A DNA stretch of 64,000 bases from NCBI RefSeq assembly GCF_002807055.1, contig NZ_NIXN01000007.1, positions 124,001-188,000 on the forward strand, in the 5' to 3' direction. The DNA is from Confluentibacter citreus. Its GTDB lineage: Bacteria; Bacteroidota; Bacteroidia; Flavobacteriales; Flavobacteriaceae. The position numbers and the translations under genes are program-made. Of the stretch, positions 50,820-60,115 are shown piece by piece; position 1 is the stretch's first letter, and each line of letters starts with the position of its first letter. Below the pieces are notes generated by a model. That model was not told the origin of the DNA, did not search any database, and saw only the letters and a list, made by a program, of their open reading frames with translations.

Positions 50820-51938
50820 ATGGCAAAAAGAGACTACTACGAGATATTAGGTATCAATAAAAATGCAAGTGAAGCCGAAATAAAAAAGGCATATCGTAAA
50901 AAAGCTATTGAATACCACCCAGATAAAAACCCAGATAATAAAGATGCTGAGGCCAAGTTTAAAGAAGCTGCTGAAGCTTATGAGGTATTAAGCAATGCCG
51001 ATAAAAAAGCTAAGTACGACCAATTCGGACATCAAGCTTTTGAAGGTGGCGGCGGCTTTAATGGGGGGAACATGAATATGGATGACATATTCAGCCAGTT
51101 TGGTGACATTTTTGGAGGTGCTTTTGGCGGAGGCGGATTTTCTGGTTTTAGCGGTGGAGGCGGTCAACGCCGTGTAAAAGGAAGCAATTTACGTATCAGG
51201 GTAAAATTAAATCTTGAAGAAATTGCCAACGGGGTTGAAAAGAAAATAAAAGTAAGACGTAAAGTTCAAGCACAAGGAACTACCTATAAAACATGCTCAA
51301 CCTGTAATGGTAGCGGTCAAGTAACACGTATTGCCAATACCATTTTAGGGAGAATGCAAACATCATCACCATGTAATGTGTGCGGTGGTGCCGGACAAGT
51401 GATTGATAAAAAACCAGCCGATGCCGATGCACAAGGTTTAAAAATCATTGAAGAAACGGTTTCCATTAAAATCCCAGCAGGTGTTGTAGATGATATGCAA
51501 CTTAAAGTCTCTGGTAAAGGAAATGAAGCACCAGGTCATGGTATTGCAGGCGATCTTATTGTAGTCATTGAAGAAGAAAAACATGATAAATTGCAGCGTG
51601 AAGGTGATAATTTGCATTATGATATGTATATAAGTTATCCCGATGCTGTTTTAGGAACCTCAAAAGAAATAGACACCGTAACAGGAAAAGTACGTATTAA
51701 GGTGGAAGCTGGTGTACAATCAGGTAAAATTTTACGCTTACGGGGAAAAGGAATTCCGAGTATAAATGGTTATGGCCGAGGCGATTTGTTAGTACATGTT
51801 AATGTTTGGACACCAAAAACACTTAGTAAACAACAAAAGGAATTTTTTGAATCCATGCAAAATGATGAGCATTTTGAACCGAAGCCAGATAGTACAGATA
51901 AATCGTTTTTTGAAAAGGTAAAGGATATGTTTTCTTAG
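50820..51938 (+). CDS. dnaJ: Chaperone DnaJ with a two-motif zinc region
   Basis: 372 residues. J domain with HPD in [19 protein letters not shown], a G/F-rich region, and a substrate-binding domain. The zinc region has only two CxxCxGxG-type motifs ([10 protein letters not shown] and [10 protein letters not shown]) where E. coli has four. It activates DnaK ATPase and delivers clients. It shares an operon with grpE; dnaK is not in the window. Confidence 0.93.
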   Translation: MAKRDYYEILGINKNASEAEIKKAYRKKAIEYHPDKNPDNKDAEAKFKEAAEAYEVLSNADKKAKYDQFGHQAFEGGGGFNGGNMNMDDIFSQFGDIFGGAFGGGGFSGFSGGGGQRRVKGSNLRIRVKLNLEEIANGVEKKIKVRRKVQAQGTTYKTCSTCNGSGQVTRIANTILGRMQTSSPCNVCGGAGQVIDKKPADADAQGLKIIEETVSIKIPAGVVDDMQLKVSGKGNEAPGHGIAGDLIVVIEEEKHDKLQREGDNLHYDMYISYPDAVLGTSKEIDTVTGKVRIKVEAGVQSGKILRLRGKGIPSINGYGRGDLLVHVNVWTPKTLSKQQKEFFESMQNDEHFEPKPDSTDKSFFEKVKDMFS

Positions 51939-51959
51939 TTATAAAGCTATAAAATAAAG

Positions 51960-51985
51960 AATCCGTATTTATACGGATTTTTTTT
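51960..51985 (+). terminator. Terminator of grpE-dnaJ
   Basis: AATCCGTA / TACGGATT around TTTA, then a long T run. Confidence 0.85.
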
Positions 51986-52222
51986 GCTTATAACTTATCA
52001 TATTCTTTTGTTGATAATTAAAAAAAAACTATATTTGAATATCACTAATTCATTTTAGTGATATTTTTCTTTTTCATAGCAATTTTTTTCCCATCCTTAA
52101 TTTATTGAGGGTGGGTTTTGCTTTTATAGCCATTCATTTAAATATTAAATTATCCAAAAAAGGTTTAAACTACTCCCTTAACATTTAATATATTTACGTT
52201 TCAAAGTCAATTAAAAACTAGA

Positions 52223-53149
52223 ATGAGCAACTTACTAGAAGTCAATGGCGTTTCGAAAAACTACGGAGACTTTACGGCACTTAACAATGTGTCTTTAACG
52301 GTTCCCAAAGGAAGTATCTACGGATTATTGGGGCCCAACGGAGCAGGAAAAACAACCCTTATCCGAATTATTAATCAAATTACCATGCCAGATAGTGGTA
52401 CTGTTTTTTTAGATGGAACGGCACTTAACGCAAATCATATAACGGATATTGGGTATTTACCGGAAGAACGGGGTTTGTATAAAACCATGAAAGTAGGTGA
52501 GCAGGTTTTATATTTGGCACAATTAAAAGGGTTAAGTAAAGCAGAAGCAAAAATACGCTTGAAATATTGGTTTGAACGACTTGAAATTGGTGATTGGTGG
52601 AACAAGAAAATCCAAGAACTTTCAAAAGGGATGGCACAAAAAATACAATTTGTGGTGACGGTTTTGCATAATCCAAAATTATTGATTTTCGATGAGCCTT
52701 TTTCGGGTTTTGATCCCATAAATGCTAATTTAATTAAAGACCAAATTTTGCAGTTACGGAATGATGGTGCCACGGTTATTTTTTCAACCCATAGAATGGA
52801 ATCCGTTGAAGAGTTGTGTGATGATATTACATTGATACACAAATCGAATAAAATTTTAGATGGAAAATTGGTAGATGTTAAACGCCAATTTAAAACCAAT
52901 ACGTATGAGGTTGGTATTACAGTTCAAGAAAAATCCAGTTTACAACAGGAATTGTCACAAAAATTTCAAATAGCACCTGCTAATTTTAGAACATTGGGAG
53001 ATGAGTTGAAGCTTAATATCAAACTTTCAGAAAACGATAAAGCAAATGATTTATTAAGCTTTTTAACATCCAGAGGAGATGTATCCCATTTTGTGGAATT
53101 GATACCAAGCGTGAACGATATTTTTATTCAAACAGTAAAGAATAATTGA
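52223..53149 (+). CDS. ABC-2 exporter ATPase (NatA-like)
   Basis: 308 residues. Walker A GLLGPNGAGKTTLIR (about 34-48), Q-loop IGYLPEERGLYKTM, signature ELSKGMAQKIQF (variant LSKG), Walker B LLIFDEPFSGFDP, switch FSTHRMESVEEL. A C-terminal domain (from about 225) is typical of the DrrA/NatA subfamily. It powers the permease 4 bp downstream. Confidence 0.92.
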   Translation: MSNLLEVNGVSKNYGDFTALNNVSLTVPKGSIYGLLGPNGAGKTTLIRIINQITMPDSGTVFLDGTALNANHITDIGYLPEERGLYKTMKVGEQVLYLAQLKGLSKAEAKIRLKYWFERLEIGDWWNKKIQELSKGMAQKIQFVVTVLHNPKLLIFDEPFSGFDPINANLIKDQILQLRNDGATVIFSTHRMESVEELCDDITLIHKSNKILDGKLVDVKRQFKTNTYEVGITVQEKSSLQQELSQKFQIAPANFRTLGDELKLNIKLSENDKANDLLSFLTSRGDVSHFVELIPSVNDIFIQTVKNN

Positions 53150-53153
53150 TAAT

Positions 53154-54467
53154 ATGAACCATTTACCACTCATTATAAAACGCGAGTATTTAACAAAGGT
53201 TAAAAATAAATCATTTATAGTTATGACTTTTTTAAGTCCGATTATCATGATTATTTTAATATCTGTTGTCGCCTATTTATCACAATTAAATAATGATAAA
53301 CAACGGACAATATCCATATTAGATGAATCTGGATTAGTAAAAGATGCTTTTCAAAATTCAGAACATACAAAATACAATGTGTTTGAAGACATGACTTTAA
53401 CAGATGCAAAGACGATTGTTAAGGAGACCTCAAATTATGGCTTATTACATATAGGTAAATTAGATACCATAAATTTTGTACCCACTCAGATGGAGTTTTA
53501 TTCAGAAGAATCGCCTTCTCTCAGTTTGATTTCAGATTTAGAAGGTATTTTAGAAAATAAGCTTACGGACCTTAAATTGCAAAAAGCAGGTTTTGATATT
53601 GAGAAAATAAAAACATCAAGAGCTACTGTTTCTATTGAACAAGAAAGTTTTGAAGGTCAAAAAACTTCCAAAATTGACAGCGTTCTAAAGCTTATTTTTG
53701 GAGGATTGGCAGGGTATCTGTTATTTATGTTCATCATTATTTATGGTAATATGATCATGCGTAGCGTTATTGAAGAGAAAACAAGTCGCATTATAGAAGT
53801 CATTATTTCTTCAGTAAAACCAGTGCAATTAATGTTGGGCAAAATCATTGGAACTTCTTTGGCTGGTATTACCCAATTTTTAGTTTGGATAGTATTAGGT
53901 GGCGTTTTATTGATTATTATTTCTACAGTCTTTGGAATTGATGTTACCCAAATGCAATCACCACAACAACAAATGATGCAACAAGCCATGGAAAATCCTG
54001 AGGCGAATATGCAATTACAAGATATCATGACGGCGTTTTATAATCTGCCAATTACCAATCTTATTATTGCATTCATTCTATTTTTTATTTGTGGTTATTT
54101 ATTATATAGTTCGTTATATGCTGCTATAGGTGCCGCTGTGGATAATGAAACAGATACCCAACAATTTTTATTGCCAGTTATGATGCCATTAATATTAGCT
54201 GTTTATATTGGTTTTTTCACCGTTATAGAAGATCCTCATGGTACGGTTTCAACCGTGTTTTCGTTTATTCCATTTACATCACCCGTGGTAATGTTAATGC
54301 GAATTCCCTTTGGTGTACCGTTATGGCAACAATTACTGTCATTATTAATTTTAATTGGTACATTTATTTCAATTGTATGGTTTGCGGCAAAAATTTACCG
54401 GGTAGGCATTTTAATGTATGGCAAAAAGCCTAGTTACAAGGAATTGATAAAATGGATGAAGTATTAA
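53154..54467 (+). CDS. ABC-2 type permease (NatB-like)
   Basis: 437 residues. An N-terminal helix (FIVMTFLSPIIMIILISVVA), a soluble extracytoplasmic loop of about 150 residues, then six helices (MRSVIEEKTSRIIEVIISSV region, GTSLAGITQFLVWIVLGGVL and others). The loop has a Gln/Met-rich part (QMQSPQQQMMQQAMENPEAN). With the ATPase it probably exports Na+ or a small compound, as in the NatAB family. Confidence 0.88.
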   Translation: MNHLPLIIKREYLTKVKNKSFIVMTFLSPIIMIILISVVAYLSQLNNDKQRTISILDESGLVKDAFQNSEHTKYNVFEDMTLTDAKTIVKETSNYGLLHIGKLDTINFVPTQMEFYSEESPSLSLISDLEGILENKLTDLKLQKAGFDIEKIKTSRATVSIEQESFEGQKTSKIDSVLKLIFGGLAGYLLFMFIIIYGNMIMRSVIEEKTSRIIEVIISSVKPVQLMLGKIIGTSLAGITQFLVWIVLGGVLLIIISTVFGIDVTQMQSPQQQMMQQAMENPEANMQLQDIMTAFYNLPITNLIIAFILFFICGYLLYSSLYAAIGAAVDNETDTQQFLLPVMMPLILAVYIGFFTVIEDPHGTVSTVFSFIPFTSPVVMLMRIPFGVPLWQQLLSLLILIGTFISIVWFAAKIYRVGILMYGKKPSYKELIKWMKY

Positions 54468-54468
54468 A

Positions 54469-55374
54469 ATGAATCAGGATTTACAAAAAATAGAAACTAA
54501 AATTAAAGAAAGTTCTCTTTGGGAAAAAATCACGGAGATGCTCAATCAACATGTCGATTTTTCTAATGATATCAGTATTTCGGTTAGAGACGTACTAATT
54601 GTTATTACCATTATTTTTATAACCACGCTTATTTTAAGATTGGTTTTAAGAATTATTACTAGAAATCTTCCAGAAGATGATAAAGGTAAGTTTAACGTCG
54701 TTTATGGATATTTTAGATGGCTAGTCTATTTAATCATTTTGCTAATTACCTTAAATGGTTTAGGCGTCAATGTGACCGCCGTTTTTGCAGCATCAGCGGC
54801 ATTAATGATTGGTATTGGATTAGCACTTCAAACATTATTTAAGGACATTATTTCTGGGGTTTTTATTTTAATTGACCAAACGGTTCATGTGGGCGATATT
54901 ATAGAAATTGAAGGAAAGGTAGGAAGGGTAGAAGAGATTAAATTGAGAACTACTAGAGCTGTAACAAGAGATAATAGGGTTTTGATAATACCTAATCATT
55001 TATACCTGGATAACAGTCTTTATAATTGGACACAAAATGGCACACTAACAAGAGAATCTGTAGATGTTGGAGTAGCCTATGGTAGCGATGTTCAATTGGT
55101 AAGGAAGCTATTAATCCAGGCAGCCAGTACACACCCTGATGTATTATCAGAGCCAGAAGTTATTGTACTGTTTGCTAATTTTGGTGAGAGTTCATTAGAT
55201 TTTAAAGTCATATTTACCTTAGCTGATAGTTTTGGGGCTAACGTGCCAAAAAGCGATATACGTTTTGAAATTGACAGATTGTTTAGAGAACATAATGTTT
55301 CCATACCATTCCCACAAAGAGATATTCATGTTTTTGAAAAGACGAAAGACTATAGACAAAAGGCACAAGACTAA
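54469..55374 (+). CDS. Small-conductance mechanosensitive channel (MscS family)
   Basis: 301 residues. Three helices (about 40-60, 82-102, 108-130), the TM3 pore helix AVFAASAALMIGIGLALQTLF, and the beta domain FILIDQTVHVGDIIEIEGKVGR then VLIIPNHLYLDNSLYNWTQN. It opens on hypo-osmotic stress. It starts 1 bp after the permease stop. Its last 12 codons (KTKDYRQKAQD) fall within a degenerate repeat, so the tail may have been altered. Confidence 0.9.
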   Translation: MNQDLQKIETKIKESSLWEKITEMLNQHVDFSNDISISVRDVLIVITIIFITTLILRLVLRIITRNLPEDDKGKFNVVYGYFRWLVYLIILLITLNGLGVNVTAVFAASAALMIGIGLALQTLFKDIISGVFILIDQTVHVGDIIEIEGKVGRVEEIKLRTTRAVTRDNRVLIIPNHLYLDNSLYNWTQNGTLTRESVDVGVAYGSDVQLVRKLLIQAASTHPDVLSEPEVIVLFANFGESSLDFKVIFTLADSFGANVPKSDIRFEIDRLFREHNVSIPFPQRDIHVFEKTKDYRQKAQD

Positions 55375-55388
55375 AGATAATATATATT
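55335..55388 (+). repeat. Left AGACTAAAG-type degenerate repeat
   Basis: Units such as AAGACGAAAGACTATAGACA and AAGACTAAAGATAAT overlap the end of the mscS gene. Inverted counterparts lie at 55575-55618. Confidence 0.6.
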
Positions 55389-55574
55389 GGAATAGAGATT
55401 TTCTAGGTGCTTAGCATATAATTTTGGTTTAGTTTGCAAATTGAAAAAACGCAGTTGATTTATAAATGATAAAAATATATATTAAACAATCAAATAGTGA
55501 TGTAAGAGTTATAAATTAATGATAATAGGACTAAAACCTGATTTATATAAAATAGATGTTTTGTTGGCGGTTGT

Positions 55575-55618
55575 CTTCAATCTTAAGTCTATTATCTTAA
55601 GTCTGTTATCTTAAATCT
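55575..55618 (-). repeat. Right ATCTTAAGTCT tandem repeat (inverted)
   Basis: About three copies of ATCTTAAGTCTRTT (14 bp) upstream of the sigma-54 regulator. The reverse complement, AAYAGACTTAAGAT, matches the left repeat units. About 190 bp of AT-rich DNA without a gene lies between. Confidence 0.65.
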
Positions 55619-55626
55619 AAAAAAAT

Positions 55627-56790
55627 ATGCCCAAAATTTTAATAATTGAAGACGAAGCGGCCATAAGACGTGTGTTAGCAAAAATCCTTTCAGAAGAAAA
55701 TGATACCTATCAAGTTGAGGAAGCCCAAGATGGTTTGGAAGGTATCGAAAAAATTAAAAACGACGATTTTGATTTGATTCTTTGCGATATAAAAATGCCT
55801 AAGATGGATGGTGTAGAAGTGTTGGAAGTCGTAAAAAAATTAAAGCCAGAAATACCTATTGTTATGATTTCTGGTCACGGTGATTTAGATACCGCTGTCA
55901 ATACCATGCGATTAGGAGCTTTTGATTATATCTCTAAACCACCCGATTTAAACAGATTGTTAAACACAGTTAGAAATGCTCTGGATAAAAAAGAACTTGT
56001 TGTTGAAAACAAGCTACTAAAGAAAAAAGTCAGTAAAAATTTTGAAATGGTTGGCGAAAGTAAAGCCATTACACATATAAAAGATATTATTGAAAAAGTA
56101 GCACAAACGGATGCCAGGGTACTTATTACAGGGCCAAATGGAACGGGTAAGGAATTGGTGGCGCATTGGTTGCATCAAAAAAGTGACCGCTGTGAAGGCC
56201 CCATGATTGAGGTTAATTGTGCGGCCATACCAAGCGAGTTGATAGAAAGTGAATTGTTTGGACACGTAAAAGGAGCTTTTACAAGTGCTGTAAAGGATAG
56301 AGCTGGAAAATTTGAAGCTGCTAACGGAGGCACTATTTTTTTGGATGAAATAGGGGACATGAGTTTATCCGCACAGGCTAAAGTATTACGTGCCTTGCAG
56401 GAAAGTAGAATTCAGCGTGTTGGTAGTGATAAAGATATTAAAGTGAATGTTCGCGTGGTCGCTGCTACCAATAAAAATTTAAAAAAGGAAATTGAAGAAG
56501 GTAGGTTTCGTGAGGATTTGTATCATAGATTGGCAGTGATTCTGGTTCAAGTACCACCACTTAATGATAGAAGGGAAGACATCCCTATGTTGATTGATTA
56601 TTTCACCAATAAGATAGCCGACGAACACGGAAATGCCAAAAAAGTATTTTCAAATGCAGCCATAACATTATTACAAAATTACGATTGGACTGGTAATATT
56701 AGGGAATTGCGGAATGTTATTGAACGTTTAATTATATTAGGCGGTAACGAAGTAAGTGAAAATGACGTAAAATTATTCGCTTCAAAATAA
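55627..56790 (+). CDS. Sigma-54-dependent response regulator lacking a DNA-binding domain
   Basis: 387 residues. Receiver domain (1-120, Asp54 in ILCDIKMPKMDG), sigma-54 AAA+ domain (about 140-365): Walker A TGPNGTGKEL, a GAFTSA loop (standard is GAFTGA), Walker B GGTIFLDEIGDM, and RVVAATNKNL. It ends WTGNIRELRNVIERLI ... LFASK without the Fis-type HTH, so DNA binding must be supplied otherwise or is not needed. The cognate kinase is not adjacent. Confidence 0.9.
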   Translation: MPKILIIEDEAAIRRVLAKILSEENDTYQVEEAQDGLEGIEKIKNDDFDLILCDIKMPKMDGVEVLEVVKKLKPEIPIVMISGHGDLDTAVNTMRLGAFDYISKPPDLNRLLNTVRNALDKKELVVENKLLKKKVSKNFEMVGESKAITHIKDIIEKVAQTDARVLITGPNGTGKELVAHWLHQKSDRCEGPMIEVNCAAIPSELIESELFGHVKGAFTSAVKDRAGKFEAANGGTIFLDEIGDMSLSAQAKVLRALQESRIQRVGSDKDIKVNVRVVAATNKNLKKEIEEGRFREDLYHRLAVILVQVPPLNDRREDIPMLIDYFTNKIADEHGNAKKVFSNAAITLLQNYDWTGNIRELRNVIERLIILGGNEVSENDVKLFASK

Positions 56791-56793
56791 AAT

Positions 56794-56826
56794 AAGCTCC
56801 TTAAAAATGAACACTTTAAGGAGCTT
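56794..56826. terminator. Bidirectional terminator
   Basis: AAGCTCCTTAAA / TTTAAGGAGCTT, a 12-bp stem with a 9-nt loop, between convergent genes. Confidence 0.8.
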
Positions 56827-56848
56827 TGGTTTTTATATAATATTAGAA

Positions 56849-57595
56849 TTATTTGTCACATGAATTTAACTGTGCTAAATAATTTGATGTTAATCCTTTT
56901 AAGCTGTTTAAATAATAGGATTTAATTTCTTCAACGCTTTTTTGAGACACATCAGTAGCTTTATCCTCAAGTTTTATTAGTTCATGCCCACAATTACAGA
57001 CTTTTAAAGCGTTATTATAACTTTCAATGTTGGACGATATAGCAGTTTTATAAGAACTGATTATTTCTTCTTTTTTAAGTTTTAAGGCCATCTCATCCTG
57101 CTCTGCCATTTTTATTTTAATTTCTTCCGCTCTACGTTTTAAGTCTTCTTGTTGTTGTCTTAATTTTTCTTGCTCAATTTGTAAAGAAGATAATTGGTTG
57201 GTGTCATTGCTTACTTGAATATCTTTTGTAGGAACGGTGCATTTATCAAGTTCTGTAACACTTTCCTGTGCAATATCCCTAGCTCTTTTAACAAAAAAAC
57301 GTCCATCTTCATAAGTTTCTGCAGTTTCTACTTTGCTTAAAAGTTGCGCACTTTCGAAGGCCATGTCAAACGCAGTTTCACAACCGCACGCTTTTAATTT
57401 CTTCTTTGAACGCTCAAAAGCTTCTAAAGATCTGTTAGCATAATATTTTAGGTGCGATATATTGTTGGAATTATAGGAAGATTTTACATGGGAGTACGCA
57501 TAAATTAAATCTGAATTAGCATCATCGCAAGCTGTTTGCGCAAAAAAGACGTGCGAAGAGAGTAAAAATAATAAAAAAATGTAGTGTTTTTCCAT
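56849..57595 (-). CDS. Exported protein of unknown function with a central coiled coil
   Basis: About 248 residues from the ATG at 57595; signal peptide MEKHYIFLLFLLSSHVFFAQ. The first part is helical with four cysteines in CDDAN, CGCETAF and LDKCTVP. The middle is a strong coiled coil (LSSLQIEQEKLRQQQEDLKR), the end another Cys pair (KVCNCGHEL). Possibly disulfide-stabilised in the periplasm. The family is not recognised. Confidence 0.6.
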   Translation of the reverse strand: MEKHYIFLLFLLSSHVFFAQTACDDANSDLIYAYSHVKSSYNSNNISHLKYYANRSLEAFERSKKKLKACGCETAFDMAFESAQLLSKVETAETYEDGRFFVKRARDIAQESVTELDKCTVPTKDIQVSNDTNQLSSLQIEQEKLRQQQEDLKRRAEEIKIKMAEQDEMALKLKKEEIISSYKTAISSNIESYNNALKVCNCGHELIKLEDKATDVSQKSVEEIKSYYLNSLKGLTSNYLAQLNSCDK

Positions 57596-57720
57596 AACAT
57601 TTGGGTTTAAATTAATAAGTAGGCGTGTCAAATATATTAAAACCCTTATTAATAAGAATGTCGTTCATCGAATATATATTTTAGTATATTTAGGAGATAT
57701 AATCAAATAAATAGTAAAAT

Positions 57721-58587
57721 ATGGAGTCTGTAAACATAGATGATTTTAAAATTACTTCGAAAATATCTTTAAAGGATGCGCGAACGAAAATGGTAATTGA
57801 CAATGCCGATAAAGAAATTGAAGATATAAGGAAAAAGCTTGGCGATATTCAAGATACCATGTATGCGCATGGAAAATATGCCGTTTTAGTTTGTTTACAA
57901 GGTATGGATACAGCAGGAAAAGATAGTTTAATAAGGGAAGTCTTTAAAGATTTTAATGCTAGGGGAGTTGTGGTGCATAGTTTTAAAGTGCCTACGGAGT
58001 TAGAATTACGACACGATTATTTATGGCGTCATTATGTGGCACTTCCAGAACGAGGTAAGTTCAGTGTTTTTAATAGAACCCATTATGAAAATGTTTTGGT
58101 GACTCGTGTACATCCGTATTACATATTGGGAGAAAACATTCCAACGGTAAATTCGGTTGAGGACGTGAATGATGCGTTTTGGGACAAGCGTTTTGAAGAA
58201 ATAAATAATTTTGAAAAGCATATTGCCGAAAACGGCACGATTATTTTTAAATTCTTTTTAAATCTTTCGAAAGATGAACAACGCGATAGGCTGTTAAGAC
58301 GTCTGGATAAAAAAGAAAAAAATTGGAAGTTTTCTCCAGGCGACTTAAAAGAACGGAAACTTTGGGATGAATACCAAAAATGTTATGAAGATGCTATCAA
58401 TAGAACCACAAAACCACATGCGCCTTGGTATAATATTCCAGCAGATGATAAAGATTCCGCTCGCTATATTGTTGCTAAAATCATGTACGAAACCTTAAAA
58501 GAATACACCGATATTAAAGAGCCTGAGCTTGATGATGATATTCAAGAGAATTTAAAAATGTATATAGAACAGTTGAAAAATGAGTAG
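57721..58587 (+). CDS. ppk2: Polyphosphate kinase 2 family protein
   Basis: 288 residues. A P-loop-type VCLQGMDTAGKDSLIREVFK, a lid FSVFNRTHYENVLVTRVHPY, and RLLRRLDKKEKNWKFSPGDL with the downstream WDEYQKCYEDAINRTTKPHA are PPK2 landmarks. It transfers phosphate between polyphosphate and nucleotides (AMP/ADP or GDP). It stands alone with a terminator. Confidence 0.92.
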   Translation: MESVNIDDFKITSKISLKDARTKMVIDNADKEIEDIRKKLGDIQDTMYAHGKYAVLVCLQGMDTAGKDSLIREVFKDFNARGVVVHSFKVPTELELRHDYLWRHYVALPERGKFSVFNRTHYENVLVTRVHPYYILGENIPTVNSVEDVNDAFWDKRFEEINNFEKHIAENGTIIFKFFLNLSKDEQRDRLLRRLDKKEKNWKFSPGDLKERKLWDEYQKCYEDAINRTTKPHAPWYNIPADDKDSARYIVAKIMYETLKEYTDIKEPELDDDIQENLKMYIEQLKNE

Positions 58588-58624
58588 ATTCCAATGCTTT
58601 TGTGCTCTTAATATGTAAATAAGA

Positions 58625-58654
58625 AAAAATGCTCAACAAACGTTGAGCATTTTT
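58625..58654. terminator. Bidirectional terminator between ppk2 and lysA
   Basis: AAAAATGCTCAAC / GTTGAGCATTTTT, a 13-bp stem with a 4-nt loop. Confidence 0.88.
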
Positions 58655-58676
58655 AATAACTAAGATTTAATTAGGT

Positions 58677-59912
58677 TTATTTAACCAACTGTTTTTCTTT
58701 TTTTGGAGCAAAATCAATGGCTATTTGATTGTTTAAAATATCATCAAACGTTTCTCTTTTTCTAATTAAATGTGCTTTTCCTTGATACCATAAAACTTCA
58801 GCAGGTTTGAATCTTGAGTTGTAATTGCTTGCCATTGAAAAGCAATAGGCACCAGCATTTTTAAAGCACAAAATATCACCATCATTAATTTCATTAATAC
58901 GTCTGTTATTTCCAAATGTATCAGTTTCACAGATATAACCAACTACCGTATAGAATCGTTCACGACCTTCAGGATTTGAAATATTGCTGATATCATGATG
59001 GGAACCATAAAACATAGGCCTTATTAAATGGTTAAATCCAGAATCTACTTGAGCAAACACCGTAGATGTTGTTTGTTTTACGGAATTTACCTGTGCCAAA
59101 AAGAAACCAGATTCACTTACCAAAAATTTTCCAGGTTCAAAAGCCAACGTCAGGTCTTTGCCATATTCTTTACAGAAATCATTGAATTTATCAGATAATT
59201 TTTGCCCCAATTCTTCAATATTGGTTTCAATATCGCCAGCTTTGTACGGCACTTTAAAACCAGAACCGAAATCTATAAACTCTAAATTTTTAAATTGTTT
59301 AGCCGTTTCAAACAAAATTTCACTAGCATATAAAAATACATCAATATCAAGAATATCACTACCAGTGTGCATGTGAATCCCATTAATGTTCATTTTTGTA
59401 TTGTCAATAATACGCAGTAAATGTGGAATTTGATGGATGGATATCCCAAATTTAGAATCGATATGTCCCACCGAAATATTACTGTTCCCACCAGCCATCA
59501 CATGCGGATTGATGCGAATGCAAACAGGCGTTTTTGGGTGTTTGGTTCCAAATTGTTCTAAAATAGACAGATTGTCTATGTTTATTTGAACACCCAGTTT
59601 TGCAGCTTCCTCAATCTCATGCAATGACACACCGTTTGGTGTAAAAATAATTTGTTGTGGCTTAAAACCAGCAGCCAATCCAAGTTGTACTTCTTGCATA
59701 GAAACCGTATCAATACCAGAGCCAAGCGTATTAAAAAACTTTAATATCGATATATTAGATAATGCTTTTACAGCATAGTTTATTTTTAGTTTTTTAACCG
59801 ATTTAAAAGCACTTGTTAATCGTTTGTATTGTGATTCGATTTTTTCCGCATCATAAATATAAATGGGGCTTCCAAATTCCTCTGCTATTTTCAGCAACTG
59901 ACCTCTATCCAT
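58677..59912 (-). CDS. lysA: Diaminopimelate decarboxylase
   Basis: 411 residues from the ATG at 59912 (MDRGQLLKIAEEFGSPIYIY). PLP-Lys49 in KINYAVKALSN, the HMHTGSDI loop, and EPGKFLVSESGFF with the C-terminal GDILCFKNAGAYCFSMASNY. It makes L-lysine from meso-DAP. A TATCTTTG box (59932-59939, reverse complement) provides the -7 element, about 20 bp upstream. The in-frame ATG 14 codons further up is less likely. Confidence 0.93.
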   Translation of the reverse strand: MDRGQLLKIAEEFGSPIYIYDAEKIESQYKRLTSAFKSVKKLKINYAVKALSNISILKFFNTLGSGIDTVSMQEVQLGLAAGFKPQQIIFTPNGVSLHEIEEAAKLGVQINIDNLSILEQFGTKHPKTPVCIRINPHVMAGGNSNISVGHIDSKFGISIHQIPHLLRIIDNTKMNINGIHMHTGSDILDIDVFLYASEILFETAKQFKNLEFIDFGSGFKVPYKAGDIETNIEELGQKLSDKFNDFCKEYGKDLTLAFEPGKFLVSESGFFLAQVNSVKQTTSTVFAQVDSGFNHLIRPMFYGSHHDISNISNPEGRERFYTVVGYICETDTFGNNRRINEINDGDILCFKNAGAYCFSMASNYNSRFKPAEVLWYQGKAHLIRKRETFDDILNNQIAIDFAPKKEKQLVK

Positions 59913-59931
59913 AGTCTTTATTAATTTTCCG

Positions 59932-59939
59932 CAAAGATA
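59932..59939 (-). promoter_or_regulatory. -7 box of lysA
   Basis: TATCTTTG on the minus strand matches TAnnTTTG. Confidence 0.45.
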
Positions 59940-60079
59940 TTTTTTTAGTTTCAATAAAAAATAAATAAATAAAAAATTTTACAAATTAAACAAATTGTTA
60001 ATTATTTAACAACTTGAAATTATATTTAGTTTTTTAAGCATTCACAAACAAAATATTAGTCTAATTAATAGGTATTATT

Positions 60080-60087
60080 TACATTTG
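60080..60087 (+). promoter_or_regulatory. -7 box of sucC
   Basis: TACATTTG matches TAnnTTTG, 28 bp before the sucC ATG. Confidence 0.45.
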
Positions 60088-60115
60088 CCTTTCTTAAAAA
60101 AAGATTAAGCAAGTT

